In this document: positions 41,401 through 53,400 of the stretch, in pieces
How positions within the stretch are numbered: position 1 is the stretch's first letter
How the letters are laid out: each line of letters opens with the position of its first letter
Assembly: GCA_903813345.2 (NCBI GenBank)
Contig: CAIIXF020000005.1
Location: 9,429,375-9,493,374, forward strand
Length of the DNA stretch: 64,000 nucleotides
Direction of reading: 5' to 3'
Source of the DNA: Owenia fusiformis
Taxonomy: Eukaryota; Annelida; Polychaeta; Sabellida; Oweniidae
Notes under the pieces: generated by a model
Databases searched by the model: none
The model's input: the letters and a program-made list of their open reading frames with translations, nothing else
Told to the model about the DNA's origin: nothing
Position numbers and translations under genes: made by a program

Positions 41401-44400
41401 TAAAAAAATAAAATTACAGTAAACTACATGCTAATTCAATGGAAAAAGGCAGGTACGTTATTGCAAGATAAGAAGGATTATAATTAAGGATTTAACTCAT
41501 AATCCATATGTCATAATGTCATTTTGTTATTTTTTCTCTTTGGAGATCAGTAGTAATATCCCCTAATCTTTTTGCACATTAACCATATCAAAAAATTTGC
41601 TTTTGTGCCAGATATTTGACCTCAAATTTTCATTGTTTTCCGGATATCCTAATCCCAAGGAGACTCACTTTTCCTTTCAGAGGTAAATCACTGATGACTT
41701 AAATTTAGTCGTAAAAATTGAAATAAAATACTGCATTTTTGGTCAAAATTGGCTGATAATTCGGGAAAATTGGTGATGATAGGTAGATTAATGACAGATA
41801 ATCCAATCTACTTTGTTGAATTCAGTTCACCATATCGATACCCATCCTTTATGAGAGAATTACTCTCGAAAACCAGATATTATATACTCAACAATGAATT
41901 TGGGGGGGGGGGCTTGAAAGGATTAATATTCATAAATTCTAAATACCCTGACATGTTTGAGCTGCTGAGCAAATTAGAAATGACTAATATAATATAAAAA
42001 ATAAAATTACAGTAAACTACATGCTAATTCCCTGGAAAAGGCAGGTACGCTATTGCAAGATAAGAAGGATTATAAATAAGGATTATCACATAATCCATTT
42101 GTCATAATGTTATTTTGTTGTTTTTATCTTTTTGGAGATCAATTATGTAATATCCCCCAATCTTTTTGTACATTAACCATATCAAAAAATTTTGCTTTTG
42201 GGCCAGATATTTGACCTCAAAATTTCATTGTTTTCTGGATTATCCTAATCCTAAGGAGACTCACTTTTCCTATCAGAGGTAAATCACTGATGACTTAAAG
42301 TACATTTCAATTTAGTCATAAAAATTGGAATAAAATGCTGCATTTTTGGTGAAAATTGGCTGATAATTCGGGAGAATTGGTGATGATAGGTAGATTAATG
42401 ACAGCTTAAGAGAAAATCTGATTGACTTTACTTTCATCCTTTTGCCCCTTATTGAAGACAACATATTAGCCAAACAAACACATTTGTTTTTGTGTTCAAA
42501 TAATTATTAGAACTTAAGTAAGAGCTGTATAAAAAAGCTTGCAATAACGTACCTGCCCTTTTGCAATTTACCATGACTGTACCATAAATTAATGCATGTA
42601 ATTTTCCTCTCATAGCCTTAATATAGTAAATAAAACAGGGCGCTTATGGCTTTATATTAATGTAGCATGGCATTTCAATTTTCGAGGCCCTTGGTCCCCC
42701 CCTAAAAGGATCAGTTGAATAAAAGGATCAAATGAAATAAATGAATAAATGAACAATATGTAAATAGACATACTTAATAATAGTAACAGATGCAGTAAAG
42801 AGGGTAATATTTGTATTGTATGAATCATTATCAACCCCCCATTGAAAAGGGATATGGAAGGGGGTGGAGTGATGTTTATCCAAATTATTACAATAGAATG
42901 GGAATCGATATGGGGAACTTTTTGAACACACGTTTCTCTTAAACCAGTCATCAAAAAATTCTGAAAATTTTACACAATGTCAATTTAATGGTCTTCTTTT
43001 GAATTATGATACCCTTTGCATTCGTTTGACTTCACATCTTAAAAGAGAGCTTCGTCTTCACTCTTTCAAACTAAAATAAACATGTGAACTCACCGCGCCA
43101 ATCAGTGTTCGTCGGCCAAATTTGACCGATGTTCTATATATGGTCATTCCCTCTGACGACATCGTTGAGCCCGGAATTGACCAATGACATGTGCATATTT
43201 AATTAGAACGCATTTGGCGTATGTTTCTTCAAGCTCGCTGATTGGTGGAAGAAAGTTCAGCACTTAGGTCAAAAGTGATTTATTACCCAAACTGTCACTG
43301 GTGCCCATCGTGGGGGGCGGGGCTACCAAACTGTAATATGGTCTCTACTAGGCAGAGTGTAGTTTACCTAGACTCTGCACGCAGGGTAGAATGGTGACAA
43401 TATAGTTTGAAAAAATACATCTTCTTTTCTCTATATTGTTTTAGAAAACACATCAGACACTTCTTTTGTTCTTGATATGATATGTTCGGAATGAAATGAA
43501 ATATCCATCCAAAGCTCATTGGAACAAAACGACACAAAAACAATGTGTTTGGGTCTCTCAACATTGTAATTGTACAAAAGAAAGTTTGGTTGCTTTTAAA
43601 AAGTATCTTGTTAATGAAATAAAAGGTTTATCTTAATTTTTATCTATTTTGGGTGGTTTTGTTTAAATGTTTTGAATACTTTTTGTGAAATCAACCAAAA
43701 TTTCCTTTATATAACTAGAATATTGAGAGGTCTAAGAAAATGTTGTATATGCTAATTTGCTCCAACAAGGTTCCAAAAGACATTTTACTTCATTCTCAAG
43801 AATTGGTAGAAAGGAACAAAAAACAATTGCACTAAATAACAAAAATGTTAACAAAAACAGTTATATAAAATATAAATAAATAATTTTCGCATTAAATTGT
43901 CAATCAGTCAACATTACATAAAGGACCATGTTTTTTAACAGAATGTTTCAATAATTGGTTTAAGAGAAAAACATTGTTGAATTCAGTTCACCATATCGAT
44001 ACCGATCCTTTATGAGAGAATTACTCTCGAAAATCAGATATTATATAGTAGTCAACAATGAATTTGGAGGGGGGAGGGGTGGGCTTGAAAAGAATAAATA
44101 AATTCTAAATACCCTGCAGAATGCCTAATAAAAGTGACGCTTATATTAAATGACCATCTTAGGCATGATAAAAAGAGTTTGCAGAAATAATGTACTCACT
44201 AAATATATTTTTTGACCCCCTACCCCCTGTTGAAGAAGGGGTGGATTTTTTTCTCCACATCAATTGAACACATAACTGTCATACCTTCTGGATCTATCAT
44301 CTGATACTTAAGCAATGTTGAGAATTTTTTTCATTGGTATCAATGAGATACAAAAAAGCTATGAATGAATTTTCTTGAAATTAGTTAGACTAAACATTGA

Positions 44401-47400
44401 ATGGGGGATTTGTAAAAAACGCTTACAAATAAATTCTAAATAACCTGCAAAATGTCTAAAAAATAGCAAACTGCATTTTAATGAACCATTTTAGTCATGA
44501 AAAGCAAGTATGAGCAAAAAAAATCACTAAATCACTAAAATGATTTTTGAACAGTTTTGTGGATTTTTTTTCATTGGCATGAGAGAATACTTTTGAAATT
44601 AGGAATACTAAACAGTGAATTTGGGGGAGGGTTGTAAAAGACTAAAAATAAAAAATTAATTCAAGATATCCTGCAAAATGTCTAATAAATAGCAAACTTT
44701 CAATCAATCAAAAAAAGCTATGAGTGAATATTCTTGATAACAGGTCTACTCAACACTGAACTGAGGGTAGCAAAAGGCTTAAAATCACAAACTAATTCAA
44801 AATATCCTGCAAAATTTCTAACTAGACAACAGCAATGCCAAAGCGTAGCAAATCCCATTGAACAGCCACGGCTGGCATTTTTACAAACAAAGTATATAGC
44901 AAGAAAGGCAGCCATTTTCCAAAATGACCACCTTCTACCATAAGTGTCATTAGACAGTGTGCCATGCTTATAGTATTCACATACCAAATATGAACAGAAA
45001 TGTTCCACTTCTTTTTGAGTTACAGCAAAAATCAAAATGGCTGCCATTTTTGAATGAGCGGCCATTTTGAAAATCAGCTTTCGAGCAGAACTTCTATCCC
45101 CATAGGGTATATGTTTACAAAATATGAACAGAATCAGGCCAATGGTATTTGAGTCATTGCCCGGACAGACATACATACAGACAGACGGATGGCGTTCCTA
45201 TATTCCTCAGAACTTCGTTCGAAGGGATAATAAATAGTGAACTTTATATTAATTGACAATCTTAGGCATGATAAAAAAGAATTTGCACAAATAATGTACT
45301 CACAAAATATTGTTTTCATATTGACCCCCTCCCCACTACTGAAGAAGGGGTGGGTTTAATGGGATTTTTTCTCTCTGTATTGACTGGACATATCACTGTT
45401 TTATTTCAAATGGTACTTCAGCTAGGTTGTGGATTTATTTCATAGGTATCAATGTGCTACAACTTATGAGGGAATATTCTTGAAATTAGATATACTCAAA
45501 ATTGAATTAGGGGTATAGTAGTAAAATGCTTAAAATCACAAATTAATAAAAAATATCCTGCAAAATGCCTAATAAATAGTGACCTTATATCATTTGACCA
45601 TTATGGGTATAGTTATGAGGAACTTGGACAAAAATGGTGCCCGCAAAAAAATTCATTTTGGCCACCCAAATATTTTTGAGGGAGGGAGTCTACTCTCATT
45701 TTCTCTTGTAATAACAACCTTTCATCTAGCTTGGGTGGATAAAATTTATTGCAATATAATGTTGTTTCAGCAAACAAAGATTTACGATTTCTTCAGGTCA
45801 ACAAACAAAACGACACTTTTTTGTAACAAAGGTCTTGTACTAATAAAATTTAAATCAAATCTGTCCACTGGTATTTGAGTTATCATCTGGAGAGACTAAG
45901 GGATGATCCGACCAACAGACAGCTTTTCCATATCCCCAACGAATTATGTTCAGTAAAATAATGAATTATGGTTGATTTAATATACACATGTCCTATATAT
46001 TTGACTTTTTAATTCAGGCTTCCAACCTATTTCAAAATCCCATACAAGACCCTTGAGTTTAAAACTGTCCAAAATTGATTGAGAAATTGATTGAAAATGG
46101 ATTTTCCATATGTAACCTCTTATCTTGATCAAAACACATGTTCCTTAAATCTTCATATTTGATGAACATTGAACACATTTTTGCCAAATGTTAACAACCA
46201 CATCTTTATCTTTGCAACTGCATACAGCCAGGAATTCTACATTATATAGTATTTACTTGCATCTAAAAAAACAATGTACTACTGAAATATATAGCTGTTG
46301 TATCTGTGTAAAATTATAACTCATGTTTTGCAGAATTAGAAGAGATGTTCAATCTTGGAAAGAAAATTAGCAAGTGTGACCAGATAACACAAATGAGAGA
46401 GCAGGCAGGTTACATGTGTGAGCTTGGATCATTGTACACAGCACAGGCACAAAAAACATCTAGGGGTTGGGATTTCATCTATGCAACAGCTCTCTACAAC
46501 GCAGCATTACAGCGTATTAAACAATCTGAAACTGACAGTTCCAAAGAAGAGGTATTGTCCCGCTTTAAACATATTAATGCTGAGTATATTATAGAACAAT
46601 TGCAACAAATAGAAACATATTTTCTAGAATCAGTCTCAAAGGTAAAGCCAGACTCAACACTAAGTTGCACACAAAGGTACAGAAAGGTTCTCGAGGAACT
46701 GAGAACATATTCATGTGATACCATCAATAACATACATGTTAATGATATGCAAATTGATGGTATCACTTTTGATATGAGTGACGAGAATGTAAATATGACA
46801 ATTGAGAACAGCAAGATTTACTATGAAAAGCTGTCAGATAAGATCGTTGAATTTCATCGGCTTGTAATAGATGATTGTATTTCAGTCTTAGGGGCTCCTA
46901 AGGTAAATAGGTATGCATTCATAGGCCTTGGTTCACTAGCTAGAAAAGAAGTCACAGCTTGGTCAGATCTAGAGTCGGCAATAATATACGATCCCTCTGG
47001 GATAGCACCCCCAGAATGCAATGCACTAAGGCAAGAATTTAGGGTCTTGGTTCATTACTTTCATATGAAAGTAATCAATTTGGGTGAAACTAAAATCAAT
47101 GTATTGGATATTCCTGTCCTTTGCGATTTTAACAAAAAACTTCCAAAAGATCTAAAAGACATTGACTTTTTTGATGAAGTGACACCACAGGGAATTTGTT
47201 TTGATGGTACCTTACCAAAAGCAAGTAAGCATCCCTTTGGCAGAATGTCGACTAAAAATCCCAAAAGGCCAACCAGTTTTGAGTTGATACAGCCAATTGA
47301 TGTCATTGTTAATTGTCAAAATGAAGAAGTGTCAGAAAGAGAAGGTTATCATCTGAGTGATGTTCTTATGACATCAACCTTTCTCTATGGTGATGATTCT

Positions 47401-50400
47401 TTATGGGATGAATACAATAACAAGGTTCACAAGATACTGTCTTCACCATCCAAAACGAATCAAGGTTTATCTATAGGCAATGAACGTGGGCAAGCCACGC
47501 TGAAAGATGACTTGGACAGCTATCAAAGAAACCCTCTTTCACCAAGATCATTTCAGACACCAGTAAAAACCAAACATGACATCTACAGATTTGCAACAAT
47601 TTCCATCAATACTCTTAAATTATTGCATAATTGTGAATCAGTCAACCCTCTTGATGTCCTAGACGAATTGTGTGAAAAGGAAATACTACATGAAGGTGCA
47701 AAGAAAGATTTACAGCTCATGGTATGTTTAGCTGTCAATATGAGGCATCTAGTATACAGCAGATATGACCAACAGAAGGAGTCTAGTTCCTTTATTGTTC
47801 CTACTCAAGAACAAGGCAAAACTAGTAACCATTTAGGATTGGTTTCTGTGAGAGACTTCCCTGCTATATGCAGATTTTATGCAACACTCCTTCCCTGGTC
47901 AGAGTTTCTAGGAGAACATTCAGGTGATACCATCCCATGTTCCTATGCAACAAGATATTTTGACAGCAGTGACAAAGTTAAAGGTAAATTTCATAGTCAA
48001 ATGTATTTCTTTGAAAATGCACTCAAAGCATTTAAAAAGAAAGAATGTTGTTTCATCAAATAAAGATCTAGGATTTCCTCAATTCAACGAACAAAAGTAC
48101 ACTTTTTTGTAACGAGGATCTTGTACTTATAAAATTTAAATCAAATCTGTCCACTGGTATTAGAGTTATCATCTGGACAGACTAAGGGATTGATGGACAA
48201 ACAGACCGCTTTTCTATATCCCGAACGAATTATGTTCAGTAAAATAATGAATTATGGTTGATTTAATATACACATGTCCTATATACTTGACTTTTTAATT
48301 CAGGCTTTCAACCTCTTTTAAAATCCCCTACAAGACCCTTGTGTTTAAAACTGTCCAAAATTGATTGAGAAATTGATTGAAAATGGATTTTCCATATGTA
48401 GCCTCCAATCTTGATCAAAACACATGTTCCTTAAATCTTGATATTTGATGAACATTGAACACATTTTTGCCAAATGTTAACAACCTCATTTTTATCTTTG
48501 CAACTGCATACAGCCAGGAATTCTACATTATATAGTACAGGGTGGTCAAAAAATAGAAACCCTGCATTTTCCTCATATCTTTGTCATTTTAAAATATTAC
48601 TCCCTGATATTTGGCACATTTGTACATCATTCAATTTCCTACCAGCATACCATATTTCATGACCATCAGATTGATAGTCACAATGTTACAGCCCTTTGAA
48701 CAAGATGCCCCAGTGTGGCCACCATCACGCTGTTGGCAAACCTGAACAGGTTGTCAATGATCTGACTACATTTCTTAGCAGGTATGGCCTGAATGATATG
48801 GATGATCTCCTTTTTTAGGTCTGCAGTTGTCCTGAGGTCATTCTCATACACTCTTTTTCAGTGTATCACCACAGGTTAAAGTTAAATAGGGACATGGATG
48901 ATGGGTGCAGGTTTGCTGAAAGTGCAAAAGTGGCCACTGAAGCATGTTGCTTAAAGTGCTGTAACATTGTGACTGTCAATTTGATGGTCATGAAATATGG
49001 TACGCTGGTAGAAAATTAAATGATGTACAAATGTGCCAAATATCAGGGAGTAATTCCCTAAAATGACAAAGATATGAGGGAAATGGTGACAGGGTTTCCA
49101 TTTTTTTGACCACCCTGTATTTACTTACATCTCAAAATACAATGTACTACTGAAATAGCTGTTGTATCTGTGTAAAATTATAACTTATGTTTTGCAGAAT
49201 TAAAAGAGATATTCAATCTTGGGATGAAAATTAGTGAGTGTGACCAAACAACACATATGAGAGAGCAGGCAGGTTACATGTGTGATCTTGGATCCTTGTA
49301 TACAGTACATGCACAAAAAACATCTAGGGGTTTGGATTTCATCTATGCAACAGCTCTCTACAACGCAGCATTACAGCGTATAAAACAATCTGAAACTGAC
49401 AGTTCCAAAGAAGAGGTATTGTCCCGCTTTAAACATATAAATGCTGACTATATTATAGAACAATTGCAACAAATAGAAACATATTTTCTAGAATCAGTCT
49501 CAAAAGTAAACCCAGACTCAACACTAAGTTGCACACAAAGGTACAGAAAGGTTCTCGAGGACTCACTGAGAACATATTCACGTGATACCATCAATAACAT
49601 ACATGTTAATGATATGCAAATTGATGGTATCACTTTTGATATGAGTGACGAGAATGTAAATAGGACAATTGATAACAGCAGGATTTATTATGAAAAGCTG
49701 ACAGATAAGATCGTTGAATTTCATCAGCTTGTAATAGGTGATTGTATTTCAGTCTTAGGGGCTCCTAAGGTAAATAGGTGGGCATTCATAGGCCTTGGTT
49801 CACTAGCTAGAAAGGAAGTCACAGTTTGGTCAGATCTAGAGTCGGCAATAATATATGATCCCTCTGGGATAACACCCCCAGAATGCAATGCACTAAGGCA
49901 AGAATTTAGGGTCTTGGTTCATTACTTTCATATGAAAGTAATCAATTTGGGTGAAACTAAAATCAATGTATTGGATATTCCTGTCCTTTCCGATTTTAAC
50001 AAAAAACTCCCTAAAGATCTAAAAAACAATGACTTTTTTGATGAAGTGACACCACAGGGAATTTGTTTTGATGGTACCTTACCCAAAGCAAGTAAGCATC
50101 CCTTTGGAAGAATGTCGACTAAAAATCCCGAAAAGCCAATCAGTTTTGAGTTGATACAGCCAATTGATGACATGGTTAATTGTCAAAATGAAGAAGTGTC
50201 AAAAAGAGAAGGTTATCACCTGAGTGATGTTCTTATGACATCAACCTATCTCTATGGTGATGATTCTTTATGGAATGAATATAATAAGAAGGTTCACAAA
50301 ATACTTTCTTCACCATCCAAAACAAATCAAGATATATCTATAGGCAATGAACGTGGGCTAGCCACACAGAAAGATGACTTGGACAACTATCAAAGAAACC

Positions 50401-53400
50401 CTCTTTCACCAAAATCATTTCAGAAACCAGTAAAGACCAAACATAACATCTACAGATTTGCAACAATTTCCATCAACACTCTTAAATTATTGCATAATTG
50501 TGAATCATTCAACCCTCTTGATGTCCTAGAGGAATTGTGTCTCAAGAAAATACTATGTGAAGATGCAAAGAAAGATTTACAGCTCATGGTATGTTTAGCT
50601 GTTAATATGAGACATCTTGTATACAGTAGATATGACCAACAGAAGGAGTTCAGTTCCTTTATTGTTCCTACTCAAGAACAAGGCAAATCTGCTAACCATT
50701 CAGAATTAGTTTCTGTGAGAGACTTCACTGCTATATACAGATTTTATGCAACCCTCATTCCCTGGTCAGAGTTTCTAAGAGAACAATCAGGTGATACCAT
50801 TCCATGTTCCTACGCAACAAGATATATTGATAGCAGTGACAATGTTAAAGGTGAACTTCATAGTCAAATGTATTTCTTTGAAAATGCACTCAAAGCATTT
50901 AAAAAGGAAGAATTAAGGCTTGAATCAATGGATAGAATGGAATACAGCAAAGAATTACTTGATGTTAAAGTCAATCTAGCAGAGTTGCATTTTGCTCAGG
51001 GACATCATGATGAATCAATAAAATATCTAAATGAAAGCTTGATATTAAATGAAGCAAGACCTGGACTCATTTCTATGTATTCAATCTGTTATATATGGAA
51101 TGCACTCGGCAATGCCTATCACAAGAAAGGTGAGCATAACGATGCGATCAAATACTACAAGCAGAGTCTGAATACAAGTAAACTGATACATAGAAATCAA
51201 CAAAGTCAAGGGATATCAACTCTACTGGGCAACATTGGTTTAGCTTACAACAGCAAAGGTCAATATGATGAAGCTATTCAATACCTAGAGCAGAGTCTGA
51301 CCATGCAAAAGAAGATATATAAAGATCAACCTCACCCTGAGATAGCATCCTCCCTAGGCAACATAGGTTCTGCTTACCACAGCAAAGGTCAATATGATGA
51401 GGCTATTAAATACCTGGAACAGAGTTTGACCATGCGAAAGAAGATATATAAAGATCAACCTCACCCTGAGATAGCATCATCACTGGGCAACATTGGTACT
51501 GCTTACAACAGCAAAGGTCAATATGATGAAGCTATTAAATACCTAGAGCAGAGTTTGATCATGCAAAAGAAGATATATAAAGATCAACCACACCCTGATA
51601 TAGCAACCTCACTGGGCAACATTGGTAGTGCTTACGACAGCAAAGGCCAATATGATGAAGGTATCAAATACCAGAAGCAGAGTCTGACCATGCGAAAGCT
51701 GATATATAAAGATCAACCTCACCCTGATATAGCATCCTCACTGGGCAACATTGGTACTGCTTACCTTAGCAAAGGCCAATATGATGAAGCTATTAAATAC
51801 CTAGAGCAGAGTCTGATCATGCGAAAGAAGATTTATAAAGACCAACCTCACCCTGATATAGCATCCTCACTGGGCAACATTGGTAGTGCTTACAACAGCT
51901 AAGGCCAATATGATGAAGCTATTCAATACCTGGAACAGAGTTTGACCATGCAAAAGCTGATATATAAAGACCAACCTCACCCTGATATAGCATCCTCACT
52001 GGGCAACATTGGTACTGCTTACCTTAGCAAAGGCCAATATGATGAAGCTATTAAATACCTAGAGCAGAGTCTGACCATGCGAAAGAAGATATATAAAGAT
52101 CAACCTCACCCTCATATAGCATCCTCACTGGGCAACATTGGTAGTGCTTACGACAGCAAAGGTCAATATGATGAAGCTATTAAATACCTGGAACAGAGTT
52201 TGACCATGGAAAAGAAGATATATAAAGATCAACCTCACCCTGATATAGCATCCTCACTAGGCAACATTGGTACTGCTTACCTTAGCAAAGGTCAATATGA
52301 TGAAGCTATTAAATACCTGAAGCAGAGTCTGACCATGCGAAAGCTGATATATAAAGATCAACCACATTCAGATATAGCATACTCACTGGGCAACATTGGT
52401 ACTGCTTACCTTAGCAAAGGTCAATATGATGAAGCTATCAAATACCTAGAGCAGAGTCTGATCATGCGAAAGAAGATATATAAAGATCAACCTCACCCTG
52501 ATATAGCATCCTCACTGGGCAACATTGGTAGTGCTTACAATAGGAAAGGTCAATATGATGAAGCTATTAAATACCTAGAGCAGAGTCTGATCATGCAAAA
52601 GCTGATATATAAAGATCAACCTCATCCTGATATAGCATCCTCACTAGGCAACATTGGTTTTGCTTACAACAGCAAAGGTCAATATAATGAAGCTATTAAA
52701 TACCTAGAGCAGAGTTTGATCATGCAAAAGCTGATATATAAAGATCAACCTCATCCTGATATAGCATCCTCACTTTGCAACATTGGTAGTGCTTACAACA
52801 GCAAAGGTCAATATAATGAAGCTATTAAATACCTAGAGCAGAGTTTGATCATGCAAAAGCTGATATATAAAGATCAACCTCATCCTGATATAGCATCCTC
52901 ACTGGGCAACATTGGTAGTTTGTATAACTGCAAAGGTCAATATGATGAAGCTATCAAATACCAGAAGCAGAGTTTGACCATGGAAAGGGTGATATATAAA
53001 GATCAACCTCATCCTGATATAGCATCCTCACTGGGCAACATTGGTTTTGCTTACAACAGCAAAGGTCAATATGATGAAGCTATTAAATACCTGGAACAGA
53101 GTTTGATCATGCGAAAGAAGATATATAAAGATCAACCTCACCCTGATATAGCATCCTCACTGGGCAACATTGGTAGTGCTTACAACAGCAAAGGTCAATA
53201 TGATGAAGCTATTCAATACCTGGAACAGAGTTTGATCATGCAAAAGCTGATATATAAAGATCAACCTCATCCTGATATAGCATCCTCACTGGGCAACATT
53301 GGTAGTACTTACATCAGCAAAGGTCAATATGATGAAGCTATTAAATACCTGAAGCAGAGTTTGATCATGCGAAAGAAGATATATAAAGATCAACCTCACC

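Larger units (their letters stand above)
37340..43925. repeat. Pair of inverted repeats of about 330 bp flanking OTU exons 2-3
   Basis: 37340-37670 and 43560-43925 are imperfect inverse copies; for example TTGAGAATGAACTAAAATGTC on the left is matched by GACATTTTACTTCATTCTCAA on the right. Each copy itself has an internal inverted pair around AATTTTGGTTGA. Only the two arms are repeats; the sequence between them is intron and exons. Confidence 0.65.
45760..50912 (+). repeat. Tandem segmental duplication of about 2,286 bp carrying exon 4
   Basis: Copy 1 is about 45760-48045 and copy 2 about 48046-50912. Both include the same upstream intron sequence, acceptor and nucleotidyltransferase exon. 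Copy 2 is 2,867 bp because a 580-bp MITE was inserted; subtracting it and its TA duplication restores the copy 1 length. The junction has AAT microhomology, and the end of copy 1's exon runs straight into duplicated intron. Confidence 0.88.
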
